22,287 nucleotides of DNA, from positions 1-22,287 of the forward strand of contig JAYMTF010001603.1 of the NCBI GenBank assembly GCA_036897485.1. Reading direction: 5' to 3'. Both the position numbers and the translations under genes were made by a program. Below, piece after piece: positions 8,572-19,236 of this stretch. This stretch comes from Pelargonium nanum (Eukaryota > Streptophyta > Magnoliopsida > Geraniales > Geraniaceae). The notes under the pieces are model-generated. The model saw only the letters and a program-made list of their open reading frames with translations. It was not told the origin of the DNA and ran no database searches. Every line of letters begins with the position of its first letter. Within the stretch, counting starts at the first letter, position 1.

Positions 8572-11500
8572 CTAAGAACCAGAAGGTGACTTCTGAACCC
8601 AAACTTGTTTCTGTGAACATGAAAGAAAACAGTTGAAACACTTGGAAGTGGATATACAGAAAACAAAGTTTTAGCAAGTATGCAACATTTGTAGACCTCA
8701 TGTGCACCATGTCCAGTAACACCTTTTTTGGAAGGCTTCCCCTCAATTAGAGAACCATCATCCTTTATAACATGGGTAGTCCCACGACGACCACACTGTC
8801 TATTGGAACCTGGAAAAATTCAAAGTTTGGATTCTCAAACAGTATTACTATAATAAGTGCACTCACAGATGACATGTTTTAAACAGAAGTCTAACCATCC
8901 TCCACAGAGCTATTTCTTTCACTCGCAGCCAATTTAATTTCCTTGCCCTTGCTTCCATTAGGCATGTCATCTTTCATTTCTCCTTGGGAAACTGGATAAC
9001 CAGAGGCAGATAAGTGAGTTTATACTACTCCCCAATTCAATCGTTTTAACATCTACGTGTTTTCAGACACCTGAAGATCCACAAAGCAGCAATACTACCT
9101 TCAACTTTATCAGATGACAGTTGACTAGATTGTGACGTGTAGTCCATGTTATCACCACTAGCTTGAGATAAATTAGAATGACCAAGAGGAGTCCAAACAC
9201 CCCGATCAGGTCTATCCTTATTCCTTGTACGTTTTTCTGGCTTGTCACCTAAACCATGGAGATCTTTTTTCATAGACCTACCGGGTGGAACTCTTTTTGT
9301 ATCAGCATCAGAACTAAACACATTTGGTTCATTACTGGAGGAATGACCGTTTGACCCTGATTGCATGTTGCTATGTTGAGGTAGTCGTCTTCCATTCTCA
9401 AAATTCAGCATTTGATTTTTCTGGAGAGGTTGGGTTGCTGTAGAAGATTCACTTTGGCGGTTTTCATTCTTTAAGAGTATGCTTCTGATCAACTTTCCAC
9501 CAGCTTCACGCCTCGGATTATGTTTTGGCACAGTTGAAGCTGGTGAGTTTCCAACAGGAGACATTACAGCCTTTGACTGCAACATGCTTTCAGGAACCTG
9601 GGTGTGTCATAAAATGCATCTAAAAATTTGCAATATGCATTAAGTATTATAGTGACCACCTTCAGTAAATAATATCCATAAACCTAGTCCATGTAAAATA
9701 ATGTGAAATAACTAAAACTGTTACAAAACGGGAAAAAATACCCTGCTTACATTAGATATATCTGGGCTTCTCCCTTTCAGAAGCAATATTTTCTTCTTTC
9801 CAGAATCAGCAATTAGAGGGACTCCCGAAACAGAACCTTCAATACCACATACTGCCAATCCAAAAACAAAAACAAAAAATTACATACATGATAAGTTGTT
9901 GATATAATATAGTCACATGCCACTTAATTTTCAGTCTCTTTATATGTAATCCTCTTCAACTTTCTAAATTCTTACTAACTGTATACTGGTTTGCCATTTA
10001 ATTGAAATCAGGCACAAGGCAGTCCTAAACAGGTAATTCATCTTTCAAAACTGTATCACATCATTCACTAACTGCCAAAATTCCTCTATTAAATAAAAAA
10101 TTAAAAAATTAATATGAAAAAGTCCAACATCTGTTTTCTTTTTTCTCTTTATTTGTTTTTGTTCATAAACCAGATATCATTCAAGATATCATGCAGACTT
10201 GCAGTACTTTGTTCCTACTTACTAAAATATATGTGAAGTTTCAGAGCCCAACCGAATAACTACAATAAAAACTTCCAGTTATGCACTTGAATCGTCAGTG
10301 TCCAACATTTACGTAACCAACAAATCAATGATAGTAAAACCACCCTCTAAAACTCCTTTAGAAAAATAATTTAAAGCCTTCTCACTCTACTAGTCAGCTG
10401 TCAGCAGTTAGCACACCAGAACGAAAGTTTAGTTATTGAGGATTAATTGACATCCATGACCAAGTCTATCTGACTAAATTTACCAACTTTTACTCATAAG
10501 ATTGGACCAAAAAAATCATGAGTGTCCATAACTTGCATCATGTTCGTACCATTTTAAAAGAAAATGAGAACCCTGATAGCAATGATTCAATGCAATCTAG
10601 TTATTCATTCAACTTCTTAATTATACTACCATAAGGTCCATAACACATCACACTGATCTTCAGCACCAATGTTAGACTGAAGCTCCCCTTATTTTTCAAG
10701 ATAGATTAATAATTGATAGCAAAATTAAACAAATTCAGAATTGGAAGAATCCCGAGTGACAAATACCAGTTTCAAATTTGGAATTTCCACTAGAAGTAGC
10801 CTGCTGATCTTCTCGTTTGCGCACTACGATGAATTTTGATTTGTCCTTTCGACTAGTACTTCTTGCATTTTCCTTCAAAACATACAGTAAATCAAGAAAA
10901 TTTTGAGTAACAACTGCACCTAGCCTTAAGCTTAAAAAAGTGATGAATGTGCAGAGTGTAACATATGCAGTTTAAAGTTAAAACTTAAAACTGGAGGTGT
11001 AAGTAACATGATGAAGTTGAAGTTCCAAAAATTAAAATAAGCAAGAAAGAACGACAGTATTTTGGGTCAGAACACTCATAACTGTTTGTTTCAAATGCTA
11101 TATTTTTTACGTTAAAAGATAAACAGCTTTCAGCATTGACAGACTGATTCTGTGAGATTAAATGAAAAATTGCACTTCTTATGAGGGTATTTAACCAATA
11201 AAAGTCCTTACATCCTTGTAAATTGCTACCATGGGTAATTGGAACTGAACTTTGAAAGTGTAAAAATAAACTACACATTGGTTTAACTCTTCAACACAAT
11301 ATACAGTTTCAACAGCAATAATAGACTAGACAAAGAAATTGAATGCATAAAATTATAAGCATAACCCAGTACCCACAACTAGAAACGCATGATTTTGCAA
11401 ATATAAACATCCAAAGTCCTACAAAACTGAGGGGTATAAGTTTTACTTATCAAAACCCAGATGAATAAGTTTAAGCATGTGTATTAATTCATAAAATAAA

Positions 11501-14500
11501 TACCTTTTTCTTCTCGGAAGTTCGTTTTGTAGCAGACGAGCGAGATTTTCCTTGAGATGCTGCCCCTCCTCTTCTGCTAACCTTCCCAACAACCAATATT
11601 CCCTATCACCAGTAATTAAATACAGATTCAGGCATGAACATTAATGTTTAAATACAGAGTAAACCTTCAAAAGAAATGATAGAAAAACGAAAGAAGTCAG
11701 CCTTATTAAAAATTCAAGAAAATCCCAACTTAACTGGATTATGAGCAAATCAAAGTGCATATGAGAAGATATGAAGGCAGTTAAGTCTTAAGCAAAATGA
11801 AATTGAAGTGAAGTCTTAACTTTTTTTCTCTGCATTAGGTTTTACATTTTTCTAACATACAAAATGAGCTCACAGAGCAGCTACCTGACATCCATTCTCA
11901 GCAGCTCGTTTCTGACGAATGAATTCCATCAAAGGTGTAATAATGGGAGTTTCTTTTGGAGCACCTATAATAGAAAAAACAACTTATATTCATGAGAAAC
12001 ATACTATGTATTCATATTGTGGAATTCATCATGGAGTCATTCCAGCTCGACTCACTAAATGCCTGGATCGAGTTCGATAATATTGACGTATAAGGCATCA
12101 CCCTTTCTTCTAACATCTACCACGAAATCTCTAAACTGAGGCCTATGATTATAACAACCCCAGTTCTATTTCTATTTCGGTGTATCAAAATTTACTCATA
12201 TTTTCTCTCCCTAGGTTTTTCCCTTTTCCACTTTGTTTCTTGGAGGCAGATAACATTAATTCAAGGTCTAACCATAGTCTACTTGTAAGAGACCCTATGT
12301 TCCAAGAAGCCACTTGAATCCTAGTGCTATGTACTAACATCTTTACTCTCACTCCTCCATCAAGATAGAGAACCCTGCCTATTTTACAAGGCATGCAGGC
12401 ATGGATGTTACGCCTCGGTTCTAGAGAACACTTTAGTAGTCCTTGCCAATTTACCACTACACCCAAGATCCGATGTAGCATATCACTGTGAAGGGAATGC
12501 CCCAATGTGTTTCGTTCTAGGATTCATGTTCATGATATTTGACAAATTTTATGTGGTTGTCAACCTAGCTCAGCGCCTCAGCCATGTATATGATTAAAAA
12601 TGTAATTTTTTTTAAACTATGTATATGTATCCTTATTATCCTATCCATCATATAATTGTCCTTTCTTGCCAGTCTTAAGCAAAACTTACTGTAACTTATG
12701 TTTTGTGAACTGATTATTATCCAAGCTCAAGCCAAGTTCATTTTCTTTTCAAGTTGAGCCAAGCCATGACAATTTTAGGCTTCACTCAGCTCGATTACAC
12801 CCCTATTGGTTACTGACATAGTCACCTAACCTACACTCTTCCAAGATATGGTAATTGCAAAAATGTCGTTTATTATGAGCGGTTTATTAATAAAATATGT
12901 GTTCAATAAACATACCAGCTTGTTCAGCTTCTTTCCTTTCCAGCTGTATTTCTGCACTAGGAAGATGCTCAATTGGTTGGGCAATAATTTTGAGGAACTC
13001 CAGATAATCAGGGTCTAGTTTTGTCAACAACAAAAAAATGGTAATGTATAAACAAAGTTTCCAGCAATATAATTAGTCGCTACTAAATACACAAAAAGAA
13101 AAACAAAAGTAAATAATTAATTGATTCCAATTAGTACTCAAGAACCCCACACATCAAACATTGTTGCACCTTTATATATGGTCCCCTCACGAGCATCCTT
13201 TCTAGTGCATGGCTTTGGAATGCGCTGAGAAGGTGCATATTCAACTATAGCCTTATGTTGAACACCTGAAATAAACAACATACATTGAAGATAGAGGTAC
13301 TCTTCAATTAAGGGACACCTTTCTTTTGTTATTTTTGCAATTAACACATCTTTTTAAAATAAGATAAAAGGCATGATACTACTCTTAGGAGCATGTGAAA
13401 AAGCAAAGCAAATGAAGAAAATTTGATAGAGAACCCTAAGAACATAAAAACATTTGATTATAACTGAAGTAACCTGTACAACAAATAGTTCTCGAATCTG
13501 CAGCAAGGTTCAGTTAAGTAGTCCAATAGTACAGTGGAAAATATCAGCTATTTTGAAAATTGATCAAGAATAAGACAGATGGTTATTTATTACCTTTCTC
13601 ATTAACAAACACATGTCCATCAAAGAACTCGGCAAACTCAAAAACATCTTCAGGCCTCTTGAAGTCTATATAAGCTCGAGAATATCTTAGATATTTATGG
13701 CTGCAAGATCAATTTACCAAAAGCATTGAGAGTAAGGAAAAAACTAACAAACCAACAAAGTTAAAGACAAAGAACTTAAATCCAAGCATCACAACAAAAT
13801 ACACCAAAACCCAAGCATCAGCAAGACCTAGGAATTGAAACTATAACAAATCATCACAACAAAATACAAATATTTGCTTCTAAAATTGCAATTTGGCACC
13901 TGAGATTAAGAGAACACAATAACTAATATAAGATTAAAAAAAATCCCTTTCACTCTGATTTCTCATTGTGACCACACAAATCTCTCAACCCACCATTTTT
14001 TTTTTTACTTGGGTCTGTCCATTTTGCGGGGCCATGAGCAGAGGGGCCTACTACATGCTAAATGAATGAAAGCAATTTGTGTTTTCAAAATAAGGGAAAT
14101 TACACGTACCTACCTTGTACTTGACACCTTTTGGACATGTATACCCTAAACTATTTTTTGTTACTTGTGGCTTACCGAGTTTAATTTTTAGAGCAATTTA
14201 GTTTGCAAAACTCAACTCAAATCCAAACCCTTACAAGCCTAATTTCAACCAAACAAGAACTCAAACCAGACGATTTTCAGTAGCAAAATCCTAAATCACA
14301 CAATTCAGGGTAGATATGTATTTAGGTGCAAAAGGTGTCAAATACGTGTAATTTCCCCTTAAAAGAAACATAATGGGAATTTTTGGTAGCAGAAGAAAAT
14401 GGAAAGCTCGACCTGGTCTTGCCGGGGCGGAAGTAAGACCAATTGTAGCGACCGGAGCAACGAGCATCGATGTGTTGGAAGAGATCAGATTGAGGAAGAG

Positions 14501-14552
14501 ACGGAGGCAGATGCCTGATCACCACTTTGGTTCTCTGTATTGGGCCCTTCAT
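8572..14552 (-). CDS. UPF3: UPF3, regulator of nonsense transcripts
   Basis: Twelve coding exons in transcript order: 14552-14413, 13700-13594, 13265-13170, 13014-12916, 11964-11885, 11602-11504, 10872-10767, 9851-9751, 9597-9099, 8991-8896, 8809-8697, 8610-8572. They sum to 1575 nt (524 aa), compared with about 480 aa in Arabidopsis. UPF3 bridges UPF2 and the exon junction complex in nonsense-mediated decay and shuttles between nucleus and cytoplasm. The N-terminus KVVIRHLPPSLPQSDLFQ opens the RRM-like Smg4/UPF3 domain (about residues 8-95), continuing through YSRAYIDF and IVEYAPSQRIPKPC. ITPLMEFIRQKRAAENG follows. RTRNKDRPDRG (residues 399-409) matches the exon-junction-binding motif known from animal UPF3B. 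The last exon encodes KQVWVQKSPSGS, the usual plant C-terminus. Basic Lys/Arg runs could be nuclear localisation signals. The ATG at 14552 gives the conserved MKGP start, with no upstream ATG in the leader. Confidence 0.95.
11965..12915 (-). other. UPF3 intron 4 with transposon debris
   Basis: This 951-nt intron lies between exons 4 and 5. It carries a degenerate LINE endonuclease fragment (about 12170-12360). Its 12720-12808 part reads, on the - strand, aataggggtgtaatcgagctg followed by gcttgagctt-type repeats, a terminus-like motif seen in many dispersed plant elements. The left end of that element was not located. Confidence 0.6.
12170..12360 (-). pseudogene. LINE endonuclease fragment, frameshifted
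   Basis: On the - strand, IQVASWNIGSLTSR (SWNIG at 12306-12292) matches the start of the apurinic-endonuclease-like domain of plant LINEs. In another frame CLQETKWKREKPRERKYE (QETKW at 12242-12228) matches the next conserved block. A frameshift or deletion separates them, and the blocks are closer together than in an intact domain. It is a short dead fragment within UPF3 intron 4, in the same orientation as UPF3. Confidence 0.7.
14092..14360. mobile_element. MITE in UPF3 intron 1
   Basis: Terminal inverted repeats are clear: aagggaaattacacgta at 14092-14108, and the reverse complement of the right end (14343-14360) reads aaggggaaattacacgta. Both are followed by ttgacaccttttg on their inner side, at different spacing. 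The element is about 269 bp and non-coding. Flanking TAA on the left and TTA on the right could be a decayed three-base target duplication. The superfamily is uncertain. It lies in intron 1, under 60 bp from the end of UPF3 exon 1. Confidence 0.65.
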
Positions 14553-14940
14553 CTTCCAAATATCAAATTCAATATCTCTGCAACTGTTTCCTATAGTCAG
14601 TCTATGGAGTTCAATTTTCCTGCCCTTCGAATTTGCCCCTTTCTCTTTCTGTCTGTTTCTCGAGAAAACACTCAAGAAAGAAAATGGAGATGGTTGGGCC
14701 TGGGCTCACAATAGAGAAATTTTCAATTCTAATGGGCTTAGGAGTCCAAATTATCCAAACCAAAATTCCTTACTTAATATGTTGGACAAGATCACACACA
14801 AACAAGAATTTTACAATTTTATATTCTCCAAATATCTACGGAAAATAAATTAAAAAATATTTATCTCACTTGCAATTGGATTTGCTGCTTCATCTTCTCC
14901 AATTTTTCCTCTGCGGAGCCAAATCTGCCATCTTCGTACT
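14553..14940. promoter_or_regulatory. Bidirectional promoter, UPF3 / AIG1-like
   Basis: UPF3 leaves to the left and the GTPase gene to the right. Three site II elements, TGGGCY, lie at 14695-14700, 14701-14706 and 14733-14738; TCP factors bind such sites in many housekeeping plant promoters. An AT-rich ttttatattctcc at about 14818 and an attgg box at 14875-14879 may serve the GTPase gene. Its non-coding first exon ends at 14940 with a consensus GTAAGT donor. The UPF3 leader has no upstream ATG. Transcription starts are inferred, not seen. Confidence 0.6.
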
Positions 14941-15507
14941 GTAAGTATCTTCGTCATCAATTGCTTTTTTACGACTTTTTTTTGTTAAATCATCCGAGAA
15001 ACTAGTTTTTCCTTTTCTTACTGTTTGGCTGCCCTGAAAATTAAGGATAACAAACACTGAATTGCTTTGAGATCACTTTTTCTGATTCCTATTTTTTCTT
15101 CTCATCGGCCTCTAGTTTCCTAGTTTCGTGAGTTGATCGTTTTTTTTTTCTGTCTTAAGAAATAAGAGTTTTAGTTGTTTTGAATTATTGATTCTAGTTG
15201 CTTTAATTTGGGAATATGATGATTTCATTGTATTTATTCTACTCTGCTTCAATTTTCTTAGTTGATTGCTTGTTAGGTCTTTGGTTTGGTTGTTGTGCTG
15301 TGTATAGGTTCATAATTTGCTATTTTTGTATCGATCTTACTATCTATGAAGTCTAGTATAATTTGTTACAATCATATTTGTGAATTGAGATGATGACGTT
15401 GATGATGATTGTGATGCGGAGCTTTAGATTTTGTATATACTATGTATCAATTTTTGCTTCAGTTGATGAAAAGGCAGCGATGTTTGTTCTTGCTTTTGTC
15501 GGTGTAG
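14941..15507 (+). other. 5'-UTR intron of the AIG1-like gene
   Basis: The donor GTAAGTATCT at 14941 follows a pyrimidine-rich leader (about 14880-14940). The acceptor ggtgtag ends at 15507, ten bases before the ATG at 15518. The interior is T-rich, as expected for a plant intron. Such leader introns often raise expression in plants. Confidence 0.7.
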
Positions 15508-15517
15508 GTGATCAAAT

Positions 15518-18126
15518 ATGGGTGGAAGTGCCATAGAAGATGATTGGGAGTTGGAGATCACTTCTCCCGCCAGTAATTCTGAGCGAACAGTGGTTTTGGT
15601 TGGGCGGAAAGGCAATGGAAAAAACGCAACTGGTAATAGCATTATAGGAAAGAAGGTCTTCAAGTCAAGGGCTAGCTCAGCGGGTGTTACGAGTACTTGT
15701 GAGAAGCAGAAAGCTGTACTCAAAGATGGCCAAGTTATCAATGTCATTGACACTCCTGGTATGACCCTGTCAACTTGTGATAGTTCGTGTCTTTCAATAG
15801 CTAACCATGACGGTTGATTATTTTCCTTGGAATCCCGCAGGTCTGTTTGACTTCAGCTACGAATCTGACAATGTTGGCAAGGAAATTGTCAAATGTATTG
15901 AGTTAGCCAAGGAAGGGATCCATGCTGTCATAGTAGTTTTCTCTGTTAGAACCCGCTTTTCACAAGAAGAACTAGCCGCCCTTCGTAGCTTGCAGACTTT
16001 GTTTGGAAGCAAAATTATTAATTACATGGTTGTTGTCTTTACGGGAGGCGATGAACTTGAAGATAGTGATGAAACATTGGAAGATTATCTAGGACGTGAC
16101 TGTCCAGATCCTTTAAAGGTTACTTTAAAAATTTGACTTCCTCTTTTACCTCTTATATATTTTATTTTTCCCTCATTGTTATATATTTATTTCATATGAA
16201 GCTTACAAGTGTTTGTGTTAGGTTTCTTTGTTTATTGAGTTTAACATCTCTAGTTTTGCAGCTGTTGAGACTTGAAACTTCTCTTCGGTGAATTATAACT
16301 AACGTTTTATGATGCTTTATTTCGAACTTAGCTATGTAGAAATACCAACTGTCAGAAATTAGGTGAAAATGAGCAAATACCCTTCAATTTCGTTATAGAT
16401 TAGACTCTGTTTATTTTATTTTATTTTGGTGATCATAAGCAGAATTTAAGAGTAAAAGTCTACTGCATGAAGTGCTTTCTTTTTTCTTTTTTTTTATCAA
16501 GAAGTTTAGGCTACGTTTGATTGCACGAAAATAGAGGTGGATTGGATTTCGAAATCCATTACCTTCTTTTTTCTTTTCAACCCAATAATTTTAGAATTGA
16601 ATTGGATCGAACACTAAAACTAATAAATTTTGAACCAGAAATAAATAAATAAATAAAATTATAAAAATAATAACAATAACAAGTTCATATAACAAAATAA
16701 ATTTAATTTTGTTGTGTTTGGATTTGGATTTGGAACGATCTCGACTAAGGCTCAATAACAAAAACAAAAACAAATTTGACCCCAATAATTTAGAATATCG
16801 ATCTTCAATTCATTTATAGGTTGATGAGACTTATATGTATATGCTATGAATAATGAGTTGGAGGAAGAACAATGGTGTTATGTTAATTTTAATTCTAACT
16901 TTAGATTTGCCTATCTATTGTAGTTTTTGTTTGATTGTCTGGTAATACTACACTTCTGCTTTCAAAATTTTTTTCCTGATCCTGTGTTCATATTTTTCAC
17001 ATAATCTATTTCTTGATGATTTGGTTTGTGGAGAGAAAAAGTCTTCAAATTTGTTGACTAATATTTTAGTAAATCTCCACCTTGTGTAGGAAATGCTTGT
17101 TTTGTGCGAGAATAGACGTGTGCTTTTTGACAACAAAACTAAGGATGAAAGGAAGAAGTTTGAACAAGTTCAGCGGCTTCTCTCCCTTGTAAACATTGTT
17201 GTAGCTCAGAATGGTGGAAAACCATACATGGATGAGTTATTTGTTGAAATGAAGGTGAGTATATGCATATTCACTAGTTGTGTTGTACGATCATTGGATA
17301 CGATTATAATATGGCTTAATTCAAATGCCAGGAAGGGGCCAAGAAACTTCATGCTCAACAAGGAGAGGTCGATTCATTGAAAGGTTACTCTAAGCACGAA
17401 ATATCAGCGTTGAAGGAGCAGATTGAGTGTGCATATGAAGCACAGCTCAAGCGAATCACTGACATGGTATTACTTACTAAAAGCTCCTTGTGTATTCATG
17501 TGTCTATCTACCGCATTGCATTTGTATTATATAAATTTAAACAATGTTCAGAACCATGGTAATGATGTAAATGCCTGTCACCTCATGATGTTGAAGAAGA
17601 TACAGCCCCAGAAAGCACAGCTTAGTTGTCTTTTTATATTATTTTGTTCAGTTTATTTAACATGGATTGAGGTGGATGAGGTTTGATCGGATTCTGTTCC
17701 TAAGATCATGGGATCACGCAGCTTCTTACTCTTGTCAAATATGAAACACAGCATATAACTCTATCTTGGGCAGTCATGATGCTCCGAGGATCTCGGAGAT
17801 TGTTATGTTACCAACTAATGATATAATGGGGGTTTAAACTTTATAGATATGTGTTAATTATGATGTATGTCTTATATGTCTTGTGTTGACATGTATAGGT
17901 TGAGACAAAGCTGAGAGAAACAACCACGAGGCTTGAACAACAACTGGCGGAAGAGCAAGCTGCACGACTCAAGTCAGAAGAGATTGCGCTGTTGGCTCAA
18001 AAGAAATCAAATGATGAAATCAGTAGGCTTAGGGAGCAGCTAGAAATAGCACAGAGGAAATCTGAGGAGCTGAATGCCGAGCTACGTAAGCGTCCAGAGT
18101 CGTCTGGTGGATGTTCCATCTTGTGA
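15518..18126 (+). CDS. AIG1/IAN-type immune-associated GTPase
   Basis: Five coding exons: 15518-15758, 15841-16118, 17090-17254, 17332-17466, 17899-18126 (348 aa). The product belongs to the AIG1 (GIMAP/IAN) GTPases. The founding Arabidopsis member is induced during avrRpt2-triggered resistance, and others act in stress and membrane-associated processes. G motifs: G1 GRKGNGKN (residues 29-36), G2 Thr in GVTST, G3 DTPG (78-81), G4 TGGD (148-151), G5-like LFDNKT (185-190). The AIG1 conserved box EGIHAVIVVFSVRTRFSQEE lies at about 105-124. The last 110 residues are charged and predicted coiled coil. The protein ends CSIL, a CaaX box with Leu favouring geranylgeranylation, so membrane anchoring is likely. 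The odd point is Asn36, where the P-loop normally has Ser/Thr that binds magnesium. The paralogue number cannot be assigned. Confidence 0.93.
16119..17089 (+). other. Large intron in the AIG1-like gene
   Basis: This 971-nt AT-rich intron contains a 16-bp palindrome tggatttcgaaatcca around 16545-16560 and an (AAAT)n/(AAT)n low-complexity stretch at about 16640-16680. The related pieces cccaataattttagaattga (16581) and ccccaataatttagaat (16780) flank it, about 200 bp apart. It is possibly a decayed transposon, but no clear terminal repeats were found. Confidence 0.5.
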
Positions 18127-19236
18127 TCCATTTACTATCGTACAATATACGCTATATATTCAGTTCATGTAAGAACTCCCGGCCCTTCCCTTTGTTTTCC
18201 AATTTCAACTCTTAATCTCCAGTGTGTCGTGGCTTCGTTTATATTGCAACTTGAATATGTTTAATTAAGTATAAGCTATAGTTATGGTAATGTTGGCAAA
18301 GATCATACTTGTAGTTTTGATTGGGAGTATTTGGTGGAATCTGTTTGGCTAAATTGTAGGCATGATTCAGAGTTTGGGGATAATAAAACAATCTCACAGC
18401 CTGGCCAGTAATGTATAAGCTGTCCTAGGTAGGTAGGGCACAAGAAAACCAGAAATGAATTCTAATTTGTTATTTTGCAGCATAATCTGTCACACAGCAG
18501 CAGAGCAGCCAAATAGTCACTACAGTACAGTTTCCCATATCAGATTCCATCAAACACTAAGTCATATGGGCTGGACCATTATAATAAAGCCCAACACTGA
18601 AAGGCCCAAAAACAACCAGCAACAATAATAGTAAATTCAATTGTTCTAACTGCCATAACAGGTTCAAGCTCTGGACCATATCATCATCAAGTCTTGAAAA
18701 TGGGAATATGTAATGGAGGAATAGAAAAAAAAAACAATTCCAATTTTTAATATATATTTTAATTGGGTCATTGGGACCGACCCGGTCCGAACCCACATAA
18801 ATCCGGGGGGCAGGGGGGCGTAACGGGCGTTCCATTCCCATTCTTGTTTCCATTCCCGAGCAAGAACATTAATTCAAAACACTACCTAAATTTGTTTTCA
18901 ATTTACAATCACCAACCTAATCCCTCAACATCTGCACAAAATGACCATAACTGTCTAAACACTACCTATGGATTTGTAATTTCCCTTACAAGACTGAGAG
19001 AGATGAAAATTAGTCACACGGAAAATAACAAGTAAGAAACAAAAACAAGAATAGACAGAAGACGCTTTAAACTTGAATAGAGACAGAGTCATGAACTAAA
19101 CACATACATCTTACTTTACATCTCTAAGGGTCAAAGGGTTAGAAACTTTTTGACATCAGCTGAAGACTAAACACATTTACCATACGAAGAGAAAGAAGAT
19201 TATCCAACAAAAACATGGAGCTCTGCTAATTTGGAA
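18127..19236. other. Tail-to-tail spacer between GTPase and kinase genes
   Basis: No convincing gene lies here. The first 200-300 bp should be the GTPase 3' UTR, and roughly the last 100-200 bp the kinase 3' UTR (- strand). A cluster of site II-like motifs (tgggct near 18568, agccca near 18589, ggccca near 18603) sits where neither neighbour needs a promoter. An unusually GC-rich patch at 18776-18860 includes g-runs and ccattcccattcttg, which recurs in kinase intron 1 (about 21102) and looks like transposon debris. Confidence 0.5.

Noticed and set aside
14373..14853. Several overlapping + strand ORFs of 71-113 aa
   Set aside because: They are antisense to UPF3 exon 1 and its leader and promoter, and show no family features.
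18557..18853. - strand ORF of 98 aa in the tail-to-tail spacer
   Set aside because: It is low-complexity hydrophobic runs with no start context or family resemblance, probably a chance frame over repeat debris.
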